Part shown: positions 8,291-16,877 of the stretch, piece after piece
Numbering within the stretch: position 1 is the first letter of the stretch
How the letters are laid out: the number at the start of each line of letters is the position of its first letter
DNA from: Celeribacter marinus
GTDB lineage: Bacteria; Pseudomonadota; Alphaproteobacteria; Rhodobacterales; Rhodobacteraceae
DNA length: 64,000 bases
Assembly (NCBI RefSeq): GCF_001308265.1
Contig: NZ_CP012023.1
Location: forward strand, 2,060,932-2,124,931
Direction: 5' to 3'
Notes under the pieces: model-generated
Databases searched by the model: none
What the model saw: the letters and a program-made list of their open reading frames with translations, nothing else
Told to the model about the DNA's origin: nothing
Program-made: the position numbers and the translations under genes

Positions 8291-8941
8291 ATGCCCCCCA
8301 GTAGTACAGCTCAAGAACGAATTTCGATCGCACATCGGGATTGGATGCATAAGCTACAAGAGTATCCTGGTTGGCGAGAATGGAAGCGTTCACACATCGG
8401 CTATACGCTCAATTTTGACGACGAATTCATGCCTCCCGAAAAACATGCTGGAGATTTCAAGTTCTCGCTTGAGATGGAGTTAGAGCATGCGGTCGTGACT
8501 TGTTACCTGGAGCTATTGAGCACTGCAAATGCGCTTCGCGATGTCGAATGGTATTTTCGGCGCTACCCATTTTCCCGCGCGCCCGTTACGCGCGAAAGTC
8601 ACTTAAAATACTGTTGTGAAATGTATTTTGCGCGATTCTATCAATTTCGAGAACGGCTAAAAGTGCTCTCTAAGGCAGTTAAAAGCGCGGTTCCCAATCA
8701 TGGATTGGATTTTGGCAAGTTTATTAAGACGTTTGACAAGGAATTCGATCCGGAAATTAGAGCAAGGCATGGAATTCACCACCATGAGGCGTTCGATGAA
8801 GTTGCTATTTCTCGGATAGCTCTGCTCGAACTCTCGGATCCGTCTGACGGCCGTGAATCGCGAAAGCGAGCGTATCAATCTCACTATCGCAAAACTGCAA
8901 ATGCGTGGGCTTCAAGAACGAAGCGCCGTTCAAACGTTTAG
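8291..8941 (+). CDS. Uncharacterised protein inserted between acpP and fabF
   Basis: I do not recognise this 216-residue protein. It is helical and charged, rich in aromatic and basic residues (HKLQEYPGWREWKRSHIGYT, VEWYFRRYPFSR). It has an Arg-His cluster, EIRARHGIHHHEAFDE, near residue 160, and a very basic tail (ASRTKRRSNV). The cluster fits the R-x4-6-H pattern of HEPN-type RNases, though that pattern alone is weak. Codon use and GC are lower than in the neighbouring fab genes, and it lies on the opposite strand, splitting a normally conserved gene pair, which suggests acquisition. Start at ATG 8291 is chosen over TTG 8255; neither has a strong ribosome site. Confidence 0.65.
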   Translation: MPPSSTAQERISIAHRDWMHKLQEYPGWREWKRSHIGYTLNFDDEFMPPEKHAGDFKFSLEMELEHAVVTCYLELLSTANALRDVEWYFRRYPFSRAPVTRESHLKYCCEMYFARFYQFRERLKVLSKAVKSAVPNHGLDFGKFIKTFDKEFDPEIRARHGIHHHEAFDEVAISRIALLELSDPSDGRESRKRAYQSHYRKTANAWASRTKRRSNV

Positions 8942-9154
8942 ATAGATTTGTTGAAGCCGTGGCGGAGGCTTTGCTGAGAACTTGCCCGTTCCTGACTGTT
9001 GCAAATAGTTAGTAATAGTTAAGCCTATTCGGGACGCGCCACTGAAAAGTAGAAGCTTTGCTAAGTTAGCTTCCATTCACATAGCAGACATTTGCGCAAC
9101 GCGCAGCATCTGTCAAAGTCGGCTCCAACCTGCCATTCGCTGAAACGCCGCGCA

Positions 9155-9165
9155 CTCGGTCAACG
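9155..9165 (+). repeat. 11-base direct repeat, right copy (CTCGGTCAACG)
   Basis: Matches 8161-8171 exactly, 994 bases apart, bracketing the gene at 8291-8941. It lies only 16 bases from the acpP terminator, which would be a plausible safe insertion point downstream of acpP. Confidence 0.4.
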
Positions 9166-9180
9166 CCCCCACCCAAACAC

Positions 9181-9219
9181 AAAAAAACGGCGCCGCCCTT
9201 TTCAGGCCGCGCCGTTTTC
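9181..9219 (-). terminator. Intrinsic terminator downstream of acpP
   Basis: Stem AACGGCGC/GCGCCGTT around a 15-base partly paired loop, with seven T on the minus-strand side and four T on the plus-strand side. It can act in both directions and closes acpP transcription about 25 bases after its stop. Confidence 0.8.
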
Positions 9220-9242
9220 TAATTCTGTCTAAGCGGTGAGGC

Positions 9243-9476
9243 TTAGGAAGCTTCAGTGATGAACTTCACTGCGTCGCCGAATGTCTGAATTGTTTCAGCA
9301 GCGTCGTCAGGGATTTCGATGCCGAACTCTTCTTCAAAGGCCATAACCAGCTCAACTGTGTCGAGGCTGTCTGCGCCAAGATCGTCGATGAAAGACGCCG
9401 TCTCAGTTACTTTGTCTTCTTCAACGTCGAGATGCTCGACGACGATCTTTTTAACGCGATCTGCGATGTCGCTCAT
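9243..9476 (-). CDS. acpP: Acyl carrier protein
   Basis: Small acidic carrier (77 residues) bearing the growing acyl chain on a phosphopantetheine arm. The attachment site is the Ser of [10 protein letters not shown], about residue 37, and helix [19 protein letters not shown] follows. Length and composition are standard. It is preceded by GAGGAAAGAAT before the ATG. Its own terminator and the 253-base upstream region suggest separate, strong expression from fabG-fabD. Confidence 0.98.
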   Translation of the reverse strand: MSDIADRVKKIVVEHLDVEEDKVTETASFIDDLGADSLDTVELVMAFEEEFGIEIPDDAAETIQTFGDAVKFITEAS

Positions 9477-9729
9477 ATTCTTTCCTCACATATATGGGGC
9501 CCGATGCCCACTTTTTGGTCTTGGCCCTCGGGCCGCTTAGATCATGTCGGGATCGGGAGAACTTTTTCAAGTCCTGATTTCCGAAAACCCCAAACATGGC
9601 TACGAGAATTTTACACTCTCATAACTAACTCGGCCCGCCTATAGCACACTGTACGAGGAGGGCAAATCATTTGTAACCCTACGTTAAAACTTCGCGCCAA
9701 TGACACAAAGCCTTAACGCAACATAGGCC

Positions 9730-10467
9730 TTAGAGCATTGCCATGCCGCCGTTCACATGCACTGTTGCGCCCGTGGTATACCCTGCCTCGGCAGATGCGA
9801 GATACAACACAGCCGCCGCAATTTCCTCAGGGTTGCCCATACGGGCAGCGGGGATTTGCACGTTGATCTTGTCTTTTTGCTCGTCGGTCAGCTTATCGGT
9901 CATCGCCGTGGCGATAAATCCGGGCGCCACACAGTTCACGGTGATTCCGCGCGATGCGACCTCATAGGCGAGCGATTTGGACATGCCGACCATACCGGCC
10001 TTGGACGCCGCATAGTTCGCCTGACCCGGATTGCCTGTGGCGCCGACGATGGATGAAATATTCACGATACGACCCCAACGCGCCTTCATCATGCCGCGCA
10101 TCACGCCCTTGCACAGGCGCATGGTCGAGGTGAGGTTGACGTTGATCACGCTATCCCACTCGTCGTCGGACATGCGCATGAACAACTGATCGCGCGTGAT
10201 GCCTGCGTTATTCACCAAAATATCGACCGATCCCATGGCCTCAATCGCCTGTTTCGGCAGTGCCTCAACACTGTCTTTGTCGGACAGATTGCACGTCAAC
10301 ACATACGCCCGCTCGCCCAGTTCGGCGGCCAAAGCGTCAAGCGGCTCTTGGCGCGTGCCAGACAACACAACAGTCGCCCCCGCACCATGAAGCGCCTTGG
10401 CGATTGCGCCACCGATGCCACCAGATGCACCTGTGATAAGTGCGTTTTTACCTGTCAAATCAAACAT
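9730..10467 (-). CDS. fabG: 3-oxoacyl-ACP reductase
   Basis: NADPH-dependent ketoacyl-ACP reductase of fatty acid synthesis (245 residues, SDR family). It shows the Rossmann TGASGGIGGAIAK near residue 13, LVNNAGITRD, and the Ser-Tyr-Lys triad in NISSIVGATGNPGQANYAASKAG. The C-terminus CVAPGFIATAMTDKL and VNGGMAML are FabG-like. The frame is open 70 residues further upstream, but the ATG at 10467 (MFDLTGKNALITG) is correct for the family and has an AAGGCAG element before it. Confidence 0.97.
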   Translation of the reverse strand: MFDLTGKNALITGASGGIGGAIAKALHGAGATVVLSGTRQEPLDALAAELGERAYVLTCNLSDKDSVEALPKQAIEAMGSVDILVNNAGITRDQLFMRMSDDEWDSVINVNLTSTMRLCKGVMRGMMKARWGRIVNISSIVGATGNPGQANYAASKAGMVGMSKSLAYEVASRGITVNCVAPGFIATAMTDKLTDEQKDKINVQIPAARMGNPEEIAAAVLYLASAEAGYTTGATVHVNGGMAML

Positions 10468-10522
10468 ATTACTGCCTTTCTTAAAGCGTGTTCCGCTTTG
10501 AATACCTGCGCCTGCTTCGCGC

Positions 10523-11455
10523 TTACGCTTTGAGTTTTGCGATATCGTCGGGTGTGCCAATCGCGGTGCACGCGATGTCACGGTCGATGCGGCGCACCAT
10601 GCCGGACAAGGCCTTGCCTGCCCCGATTTCCCAGATTTCGGTGACGCCCTGCGCGCCCATGTAGGCGACACTTTCACGCCAGCGCACCGAGCCTGTGACC
10701 TGCTTAACCAACAAGGACCGGATGAGCGCCGGATCAGTCACCGCTGCGGCCTCGACATTGGCGATCAACGGCACACACGGTGCCAAAATCTCAACATCAT
10801 CAAGCGCTTGCGCCATAACCTGTGCGGCGGGCTCCATCAGTGCACAGTGGAACGGTGCCGATACCGGCAATAGGACCGCACGTTTTGCGCCCCGCGCTTT
10901 GGCGATCTCGCACGCGCGCTCGACAGCCGCCTTGTGCCCCGACACAACCACCTGTCCGGGATCGTTGTCATTGGCGGCTTGGACCACTTCGCCCTCGGCT
11001 GCGGCCTCGGCAGCCACCTCTTGCACGGTTGCGAAATCAAGTCCTAATAGCGCCGCCATTGCGCCAACACCCACGGGCACCGCCGCTTGCATTGCTTGAC
11101 CACGGGTCCGCAACAGGCGCGCGGTATCAGCCACCGAAATTGCCCCCGCCGCAGCCAGTGCCGAATATTCACCCAAAGAATGACCCGCAACAAACGCCGC
11201 ATCCGCAACACTGAACCCTTCTGCCTCAAGCGCGCGCAAAGCGGCCAAAGAGGTCGCCATCAGAGCGGGCTGTGCGTTTTGGGTCAATGTGAGCGCGTCA
11301 ATATCGCCCTCCCAAATCAGCGTAGACAGCTTTTCGCCCAAGGCATCGTCCACCTCGTCAAAAATAGCTTTGGCTGCGGGATAGGCCTCGGCCAACGCCT
11401 TGCCCATACCGATTGTCTGGGCACCCTGCCCTGGAAATACAAATGCGCGTGTCAT
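10523..11455 (-). CDS. fabD: Malonyl-CoA:ACP transacylase
   Basis: Loads malonate from CoA onto ACP (310 residues). It shows FPGQGAQTIGMGK at the N-terminus, the nucleophile Ser in GHSLGEYSALAAAG (about residue 93), the conserved Arg in LLRTRGQAMQ, and the catalytic His in LPVSAPFHCALMEPA. It lies 55 bases upstream of fabG in one operon. Length is normal. Confidence 0.97.
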   Translation of the reverse strand: MTRAFVFPGQGAQTIGMGKALAEAYPAAKAIFDEVDDALGEKLSTLIWEGDIDALTLTQNAQPALMATSLAALRALEAEGFSVADAAFVAGHSLGEYSALAAAGAISVADTARLLRTRGQAMQAAVPVGVGAMAALLGLDFATVQEVAAEAAAEGEVVQAANDNDPGQVVVSGHKAAVERACEIAKARGAKRAVLLPVSAPFHCALMEPAAQVMAQALDDVEILAPCVPLIANVEAAAVTDPALIRSLLVKQVTGSVRWRESVAYMGAQGVTEIWEIGAGKALSGMVRRIDRDIACTAIGTPDDIAKLKA

Positions 11456-11608
11456 GGTTGTCCCTCACGTTAAACGTCTTTGGGACATGGGAATAACGGG
11501 CGCTACGCCTCACGGCAAGTCAAAGGCGCAAATCATACGGCTGTGAGAGCAAGTCTGCGGAATGGCATACAGATGCCCAATGACGACCCTCACGCGCGTC
11601 ACCCAAGC

Positions 11609-11863
11609 TTAGTTCTGGCCGCCACCAACACCCGCGCCCGCGCTTCCACCAGACCCGCCGCCCGTATCCGAGCCGCCAACGCCAATCTCAATCGCCTTGA
11701 TGTGCTCGTCCAATGCGCCCGCATAATCCAGAGATCCACGCGACACCGTTGTCAAAACGCCCACACCCAACATCATCACGGTCGCAGTCAGGACAACAAA
11801 GTCCACCGTAACCGCGCCGGCCTCACGCCGTGCATAAGATTTGAATGTTTCAACGAGTGTCAT
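11609..11863 (-). CDS. Flp/TadE-like small pilin-type membrane peptide with Gly-rich tail
   Basis: Predicted 84-residue single-span protein. A short basic lead (YARREAG) runs straight into a hydrophobic helix (AVTVDFVVLTATVMMLGVG), the architecture of type IVb Flp pilins and TadE-like pseudopilins with a prepilin-type junction. The C-terminal 20 residues are almost only Gly, Ser and Ala. ATG 11863 is chosen because AGAAGG lies about 8 bases before it; an upstream in-frame start at 11899 adds 12 residues. No tad secretion genes are nearby, so the function is unproven. Confidence 0.65.
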   Translation of the reverse strand: MTLVETFKSYARREAGAVTVDFVVLTATVMMLGVGVLTTVSRGSLDYAGALDEHIKAIEIGVGGSDTGGGSGGSAGAGVGGGQN

Positions 11864-12175
11864 GGGTTCACCTTCTCTGTGCGGTGAATCTACGCCCATC
11901 CATCGGGAAAAGCCTACAAAAAGAGAACAGATTGGTTAACGGCCCAAATCGCCATATACCTAAACGTTTTCAAAACCTTGAAAAAAAGACGTCACAAAAT
12001 CAGGGCCTAAAACCCTCACTTATTTACCAATCTTTGGTATCTAAATTTTACTAAAATTTTCGATGACATTGAATGGCTTTAAACCTGCCCGCTTTTCGAC
12101 ACACGCCCGCCGCCGCCCGCTCACAATGCGCGATATCGCCCAATTCGTGCCGTTTTGCGATTCTATCGCAGAGCG
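11864..12175. other. Gene-free region upstream of the pilin-like gene
   Basis: 312 bases, AT-rich in the middle (about 11930-12060), between the start of the pilin-like gene and the end of the membrane protein gene at 12176. It probably contains the pilin-like promoter. No other element was recognised. Confidence 0.4.
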
Positions 12176-12832
12176 CTATACCGCTTTTCCAACAGGCTCC
12201 GCTGCGGGGTACGCGCGCCCGACACGCGCCGATCCAAATGGCGTTGGAACAACCGACTGTATGCCAGTCGGCGCATGTAAATTCACGTTCATGGCATTCC
12301 ACAGCCCCTGCATTTCGTGCTCAGAGCCGGAACACAACTCTACGGGCGTCTTGAGCGATGTGATCCGCACGAACAACCGTGTGCGCCCGCCCGACATCGC
12401 GGAGCGCCGTAAAAACAACGACCCGATCTCATCAAATCCGATCACGTTGGCCAAACGGGTCTCGTCCTTGCGATTGCGCCACACCAGCCTGATCTGTGAG
12501 CGTTTGCGATCCACCTGAACCTCGCGGTGAAGCCCCCGCGCCGCCACCTGCAAAAGCGACAACCCAGTGAGCCCGAACGAGAGAGATAACCCGATTTTGA
12601 TCCCCAAAACACTTGCAGTGACAACGGACCCTGGCAATATCCATAATCCGGCGGTCATCAACACGCCCGCATAGCCCGCAACCGCGACACAGGCCTCAAC
12701 CCCGTCAAGCCACAGACGCATGGGACGGGCGCGTGTTACGCGGTAGCCGTAATTTGTGGCATGGCGCGCAATCGTAGACGCCTTAAAGCTAGGGGATGTA
12801 GAAAAGCCGGTGGATGCTGACAGATCGGACAT
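12176..12832 (-). CDS. Uncharacterised membrane protein, two helices
   Basis: Predicted 218-residue protein with two hydrophobic spans (about residues 48-70 and 75-95, VAVAGYAGVLMTAGLWILPG and IGLSLSFGLTGLSLLQVAA) separated by a short turn. A basic cytosolic domain follows, with DRKRSQIRLVWRNRKDETRL then GSLFLRRSAMSGGRTRLFVRI. The N-terminal 35 residues are Ser/Thr/Ala-rich and polar. I recognise no named family. It stands alone, divergent from rpsF. Confidence 0.6.
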   Translation of the reverse strand: MSDLSASTGFSTSPSFKASTIARHATNYGYRVTRARPMRLWLDGVEACVAVAGYAGVLMTAGLWILPGSVVTASVLGIKIGLSLSFGLTGLSLLQVAARGLHREVQVDRKRSQIRLVWRNRKDETRLANVIGFDEIGSLFLRRSAMSGGRTRLFVRITSLKTPVELCSGSEHEMQGLWNAMNVNLHAPTGIQSVVPTPFGSARVGRAYPAAEPVGKAV

Positions 12833-13157
12833 TGCACGCTCGTTTTTGGTTAATCTTTAGCAATCTTTGCCGCCCAACGCGGCGATAATATGGCAAAGTT
12901 GCGCAAATTCGACGCCAACAGCCCCACCGCCCCCCGCCGCCGCGCACCATAGGTCACATATCGCGCCCAAAAACGTGAAATATCGAAGAAAACAAGGCCA
13001 AATCCACGCCTTTCCCCTTGCGCCACAAAAACAGACCCGTATAAGAGCACATCCTTTCCGCAAAGGATTTATGAACCGCGTAGACTCTCGTGGACGGGCT
13101 GCGGAAAGGCCAAACGCCCGCCCTATGAAATACGCTTGATATAGAACTGGAGCACTC
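12833..13157. other. Upstream region of the rpsF operon
   Basis: 325 bases between the divergent membrane protein and rpsF, which must contain the ribosomal operon promoter. Close to rpsF a GC-rich hairpin can form (CGGGC/GCCCG around 13096-13121). It may belong to an S6:S18-type autoregulatory leader, but I could not match that motif's CCG signature with confidence. Confidence 0.35.
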
Positions 13158-13514
13158 ATGCCGCTTTACGAGCATGTCTTCATTGCGCGTCAGGACCTGT
13201 CCAACGCACAAGCCGAAGGTCTCATCGAACATTTTGGTACTGTCCTCGCCGACAACGGCGGCAAACTCGTAGATCACGAGTACTGGGGCGTCAAAACGAT
13301 GGCTTACAAGATCAACAAAAACCGCAAGGGCCACTATTCCTACCTGCGCACCGACAGCTCCCCTGCTGCCGTGCAGGAAATGGAACGCCTGATGCGCCTG
13401 CACGACGATGTGATGCGCGTTATGACCATCAAGGTCGAAGAGCACAAAGAGCTGCCTTCCGTCCAGATGCAAAAACGTGACGAGCGCGAAGAGCGCCGCC
13501 CACGTCGCCCGTAA
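13158..13514 (+). CDS. rpsF: 30S ribosomal protein S6
   Basis: Ribosomal protein S6 (118 residues), binding 16S rRNA together with S18. The start MPLYEHVFIARQDLSNAQAE, central GVKTMAYKINKNRKGHY and the RHDD-like MRLHDDVMRVMTIKVEE segment are typical. The tail is strongly charged (KRDEREERRPRRP). First gene of rpsF-rpsR-rplI, with 22 bases to rpsR. Confidence 0.98.
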   Translation: MPLYEHVFIARQDLSNAQAEGLIEHFGTVLADNGGKLVDHEYWGVKTMAYKINKNRKGHYSYLRTDSSPAAVQEMERLMRLHDDVMRVMTIKVEEHKELPSVQMQKRDEREERRPRRP

Positions 13515-13536
13515 GATCTAGGAAAGGACCTTTAAC

Positions 13537-13764
13537 ATGGCCGCAAAACCATTTTTCCGCCGTCGCAAAGTCTGCCCGTTCTCTGGCGACAATGCACCCG
13601 CGATCGATTACAAAGACACCCGTCTTTTGCAGCGCTACATCTCTGAGCGTGGCAAAATCGTTCCCTCCCGTATCACCGCAGTATCTGCGAAAAAACAGCG
13701 TGAATTGGCCCGTGCCATCAAACGCGCTCGTTTCCTCGCTCTTCTGCCATACGCCGTTAAGTAA
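13537..13764 (+). CDS. rpsR: 30S ribosomal protein S18
   Basis: Ribosomal protein S18 (75 residues), partner of S6 on the small-subunit platform. It shows [38 protein letters not shown] and [27 protein letters not shown] lies before the ATG. Normal length and operon position. Confidence 0.98.
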   Translation: MAAKPFFRRRKVCPFSGDNAPAIDYKDTRLLQRYISERGKIVPSRITAVSAKKQRELARAIKRARFLALLPYAVK

Positions 13765-13777
13765 GGAGTACTGAACA

Positions 13778-14377
13778 ATGGACGTTATCCTTCTTGAACG
13801 TGTGGCCAAGCTTGGCCAAATGGGCGATGTTGTTTCTGTAAAACAGGGTTACGCACGTAACTTCCTGCTTCCACAGGAAAAAGCATTGCGCGCCTCCGCT
13901 GCAAACATCGCAGCTTTCGAAGCACGCAAAGCACAGCTCGAAGCACAGAACCTCGAAACCAAAAAAGAAGCCGACGCATTGGCTGCCAAACTTAACGGCA
14001 CCAAATTCGTTGTCATTCGCTCTGCATCCGATTCCGGTGCGCTTTACGGCTCCGTAAGCCCGCGCGACATCGAAGAAGTTGTAAGCGAAGGTGGGTTCAC
14101 CATTTCCCGCAAACAAGTCATTATCGGTCACCCGATCAAAGAGCTTGGCCTGCGCGACGTGACGATCCAGCTTCACCCGGAAGTCGCCGCGACTGTTACG
14201 TTGAACATCGCTCGCTCCGCTGAAGAAGCCGAACTTCAAGCCGAAGGCAAATCCATTCAGGAATTGGCCGCTGAAGAAGAAGCACAAGCAGAATTCGAAA
14301 TCTCCGAATTGTTTGACGAAATCGGCTCCGCCGCTGACGACAACGATCGTGATGACGCTGCTTCCGACGACGCATAA
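13778..14377 (+). CDS. rplI: 50S ribosomal protein L9
   Basis: Ribosomal protein L9 (199 residues), binding 23S rRNA near the L1 stalk base. The N-terminal [19 protein letters not shown] and [14 protein letters not shown] are diagnostic, followed by the long helix and the C-terminal domain [14 protein letters not shown]. About 45 residues longer than E. coli L9 owing to an acidic C-terminal extension, common in alphaproteobacteria. It ends the operon, followed by a strong terminator. Confidence 0.98.
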   Translation: MDVILLERVAKLGQMGDVVSVKQGYARNFLLPQEKALRASAANIAAFEARKAQLEAQNLETKKEADALAAKLNGTKFVVIRSASDSGALYGSVSPRDIEEVVSEGGFTISRKQVIIGHPIKELGLRDVTIQLHPEVAATVTLNIARSAEEAELQAEGKSIQELAAEEEAQAEFEISELFDEIGSAADDNDRDDAASDDA

Positions 14378-14399
14378 TCGTCGCTCAAATGACTTTGGA

Positions 14400-14434
14400 A
14401 AGGCCCTGCCAGTTTTGGCGGGGCCTTTTCTTTT
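14400..14434 (+). terminator. Terminator of rpsF-rpsR-rplI
   Basis: 11-base stem AAGGCCCTGCC/GGCGGGGCCTT (one G-T pair), 6-base loop, then TTTTCTTTT, about 25 bases after the rplI stop. Confidence 0.9.
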
Positions 14435-14548
14435 GGGCTGCCCGTTGACGGCAAGCCACGCGCAAATTTCCGCCACCCCATTCAATCACGCTTGGCAATA
14501 GGGGCTGCGCATGGTCCTGTCGCGCATACTCAGTGACAAAGGTTATCC

Positions 14549-15022
14549 ATGCCCCACATTTCCCGCCGCGTTGTTTTCCTCGCCCCCCTCGCCCTGATCG
14601 CTTGTGGCAAAGCGCCCGCCCCTCTTGAGACCAGCCGCGGCTACAATCCGCCGATGTTTCCCAACGAGACGCCAGAGTTGCGCGGCCTCATCAACACATG
14701 GGCCGACCACTACGAGATCCCGCGCGCATTGATCCACCGCCAAGCCGTGCGCGAGAGCACCCACCGCCCGTGGGCGCGCAATGGGCCGTATTGGGGTCTG
14801 CTGCAAATCCTGCCACAAACGGCGCGCACCATGGGACACCGTGGCCCCGCCGACGAACTCCTCGACCCGAATGTGAACCTGCAATGGGCGGGAAAATATC
14901 TCAAAGGCGCCTATCTGGTGTCTGGCGGCAACATCGACGGCGCGATGAAATGGTACGCCAAAGGCTACTATTACGAGGCGAAAAAGATGGGCCTGCTATA
15001 CGAGACGGGCCTGCGCAGCTAG
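14549..15022 (+). CDS. Small SLT-type lytic transglycosylase lipoprotein
   Basis: Predicted envelope lipoprotein (157 residues) with a soluble-lytic-transglycosylase (lysozyme-like) domain that would cleave murein glycan. A signal peptide with lipobox LIAC ends near residue 19. The catalytic Glu is likely that of AVRESTHRPWARN, and PYWGLLQILPQTARTMG and the ES/GLLQI-type core follow. NVNLQWAGKYLKGAYLVSGG and MKWYAKGYYYEAKK complete the fold. It lies alone between the ribosomal operon and tig. Its physiological partner is unknown. Confidence 0.88.
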   Translation: MPHISRRVVFLAPLALIACGKAPAPLETSRGYNPPMFPNETPELRGLINTWADHYEIPRALIHRQAVRESTHRPWARNGPYWGLLQILPQTARTMGHRGPADELLDPNVNLQWAGKYLKGAYLVSGGNIDGAMKWYAKGYYYEAKKMGLLYETGLRS

Positions 15023-15058
15023 GCCATCCCTGACACCGCGACACCCCAAACGCCAACG

Positions 15059-15090
15059 AAAAAGGCCGCCCCAATCGGAGCGGCCTTTCT
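15059..15090. terminator. Bidirectional terminator between transglycosylase and tig
   Basis: 9-base stem AAAGGCCGC/GCGGCCTTT with short loop. The T-runs are TTTCT on the plus side and TTTTT on the minus side, placing it to end both convergent genes. Confidence 0.85.
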
Positions 15091-15139
15091 AAGTCATCGG
15101 TTCGAGAAACGCACCGGCAAGCCCGGCGCGACTCGCGCC

Positions 15140-16468
15140 TTATTCGTCGTCGAGGGCTTCGACGGCTTTTTCGAGGTCTTCTTTCGAGACTTCTTTTTCT
15201 GTCAGATCAGCGTTTTCAGCAATCCAGTCGACAACTTTGTCTTCAAACAACGGCGCTTGAAGCTGCTGACGCATCTGTTGGTTTTGCTGAACGAATTCAA
15301 AGAACTCGCGCTCTTGGCCCGGATACTGGCGCGCTTGGTTCATCACAGCTTGTGTGAACTCAGCGTCGGTGATCTGGATCTCTTGCTTTTGACCGATGTC
15401 AGCGAGCAACAGGCCCAAACGCACGCGGCGCTCGGCCAGTGAGTTGTGCTCGTCTGTGGTCTCGATCTCAGGGTGATCGTGGCCTTGAACCTCTGGGTTC
15501 TCTTCGTGCCACAACTGGTGCGCGATCTGCTTGGCTTCTGCCTCAACGAGCGAGGGCGGCAAGTCAAACGACACGATAGCGTCGAGTTGATCCAACAGAC
15601 CACGCTTCATGACAGCGCGCGATGCACCGGCGTATTCGTTTTCAAGACGCTCGGTGATCTGACCTTTGAGGGTCGCAAGATCTTCGGAGCCGAACTTTTT
15701 AGCAAGCTCGTCATCGATTTCAGCCGCAACAGCCGCGTTTACCGATTTGATTTTGCATTCGAACACAGCGGCTTTGCCCGCGAGGTTGGCGGCACCATAC
15801 TCTTCGGGGAAGGACACTTCGACGTTCTTTTCGTCGCCGGCCTTCACGCCCACAAGCTGCTCTTCAAAGCCGGGGATGAACGAGTTGGATCCGAGAACCA
15901 GCGGGTAATCTTCGGCGGCACCGCCGTCAAATGCTTCGCCGTCAACTTTGCCAAGGAAGTCGATCACAACCTGATCGCCGTCTTCGGATTTGCCTTTTTT
16001 CTCTTCGAAATTCTGCGCCGTTTCTGCGAGGTTTTTCAAAGCATCGTCAACTTCAGCGTCAGACGCTTTCACGACGAGTTTCTCAATCTTCACACCGGAC
16101 AGGTCGGCGTCAGGGATCGCGGGCAAAGCTTCGTAGGACATGTTGACAACAACATCGTCGCCCTCTTTCCACTCTTCGCCACCTTCCATGACCACGTTTG
16201 GCTGCATGGCAGGTTTGTCACCTGTTTTCTCGAAATGCGCGGTCATTGCACCATCGACAGTTTCCTGCATCGCATCGCCAAGAACACGGGGGCCGTGCTG
16301 CTTTTTGAGCATCGCCATAGGAACTTTGCCTTTGCGAAAGCCCTTCATCTCGATCTCGGGCTGCGCTTCTTTGAGTTTGGCGAGCACTTTTGCGTCAAGC
16401 TCGGATGCGGGGATGGTGATCTGATAGCCGCGCTTCAGACCTTCGTTGAGGGTCTCGGTGACCTGCAT
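15140..16468 (-). CDS. tig: Trigger factor
   Basis: Ribosome-associated chaperone and prolyl isomerase (442 residues). The ribosome-binding signature [17 protein letters not shown] lies near residue 44. The FKBP-type domain has [20 protein letters not shown] and [21 protein letters not shown] helical C-terminal chaperone domain follows with an acidic end (VEALDDE). Length is normal. It stands alone, with a bidirectional terminator downstream. Confidence 0.97.
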   Translation of the reverse strand: MQVTETLNEGLKRGYQITIPASELDAKVLAKLKEAQPEIEMKGFRKGKVPMAMLKKQHGPRVLGDAMQETVDGAMTAHFEKTGDKPAMQPNVVMEGGEEWKEGDDVVVNMSYEALPAIPDADLSGVKIEKLVVKASDAEVDDALKNLAETAQNFEEKKGKSEDGDQVVIDFLGKVDGEAFDGGAAEDYPLVLGSNSFIPGFEEQLVGVKAGDEKNVEVSFPEEYGAANLAGKAAVFECKIKSVNAAVAAEIDDELAKKFGSEDLATLKGQITERLENEYAGASRAVMKRGLLDQLDAIVSFDLPPSLVEAEAKQIAHQLWHEENPEVQGHDHPEIETTDEHNSLAERRVRLGLLLADIGQKQEIQITDAEFTQAVMNQARQYPGQEREFFEFVQQNQQMRQQLQAPLFEDKVVDWIAENADLTEKEVSKEDLEKAVEALDDE

Positions 16469-16697
16469 GTTGGCGTCCTTCTTAAGTCTAATTACGTCTC
16501 ACTCAGACCGCCCGAGGGCCGTCCTAATAAATCACTGGCCGTTCTAGGGGGTCGCCCCCCCTCTTGCAAGTCCAATCCGCCCGATGTCGCCCCCGCACCC
16601 CACAAAAGAAAGGGGCACCCCCAAGCCGCGCCCAAGAGCATGGATCACCACGCATCGCCGCGCGGGGTCACCCTCACATAAATGGCGCGCGCCCATT

Positions 16698-16724
16698 AAA
16701 AAAGGGAGCCTAGAAAGGCTCCCT
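16698..16724 (-). terminator. Terminator of nrdJ transcript / candidate sRNA
   Basis: Perfect 8-base stem AGGGAGCC/GGCTCCCT with 6-base loop, followed on the minus strand by about six T. Confidence 0.85.
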
Positions 16725-16812
16725 AAGGTTCGCTGATCAGGCTCATGATTGATACCGCCCGGTAATTTTATTGCCTGCGGCCTGATCCACGTCGAGAGCG
16801 AACGCATCCGCT
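16698..16812 (-). ncRNA. Possible structured RNA or 3'-UTR sRNA downstream of nrdJ
   Basis: On the minus strand, GTTCGC and GATCAGGC are matched downstream by GCCTGATC and GCGAAC, forming a nested long-range stem. Inside it CCGC can pair with GCGG, and TACC with GGTA. An intrinsic terminator (16698-16724) follows at once. This arrangement suggests a folded transcript of about 110 bases, either processed from the nrdJ-small gene mRNA or transcribed separately. No known RNA family is recognised and no promoter is evident. Confidence 0.35.
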
Positions 16813-16877
16813 CCAGAACCGTGTTCGTGAGAACCGTCCCCCGCCCACATATGCGCGGTCAGGGGACATTGCTTGGC

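Larger units (their letters stand above)
8942..9242. other. Gene-free stretch right of the inserted gene
   Basis: 301 bases between the inserted gene and the acpP stop, lower in GC than core genes. It contains the right direct repeat copy (9155-9165) and the acpP terminator (9181-9219). I see no coding sequence in it. Confidence 0.4.
16469..16877. other. 409-base region between tig and the nrdJ-linked small gene
   Basis: It holds the tig promoter region (near 16469-16560), a GC-rich low-information stretch (16555-16690) and a structured, terminator-ended RNA candidate on the minus strand (16698-16812). No convincing coding sequence was found; the minus-strand frame from 16807 runs straight through the terminator. 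Confidence 0.45.

Noticed and set aside
12833..13157. S6:S18 ribosomal leader motif before rpsF
   Set aside because: A hairpin exists, but the characteristic CCG bulge arrangement could not be matched with confidence.
15446..16681. Plus-strand open frame of 411 codons
   Set aside because: Exact antisense of trigger factor; the translated sequence has no recognisable domains.
16544..16807. Minus-strand open frame of 87 codons near the nrdJ terminator
   Set aside because: It runs through a clear intrinsic terminator (16698-16724) and through complementary blocks better explained as RNA structure.
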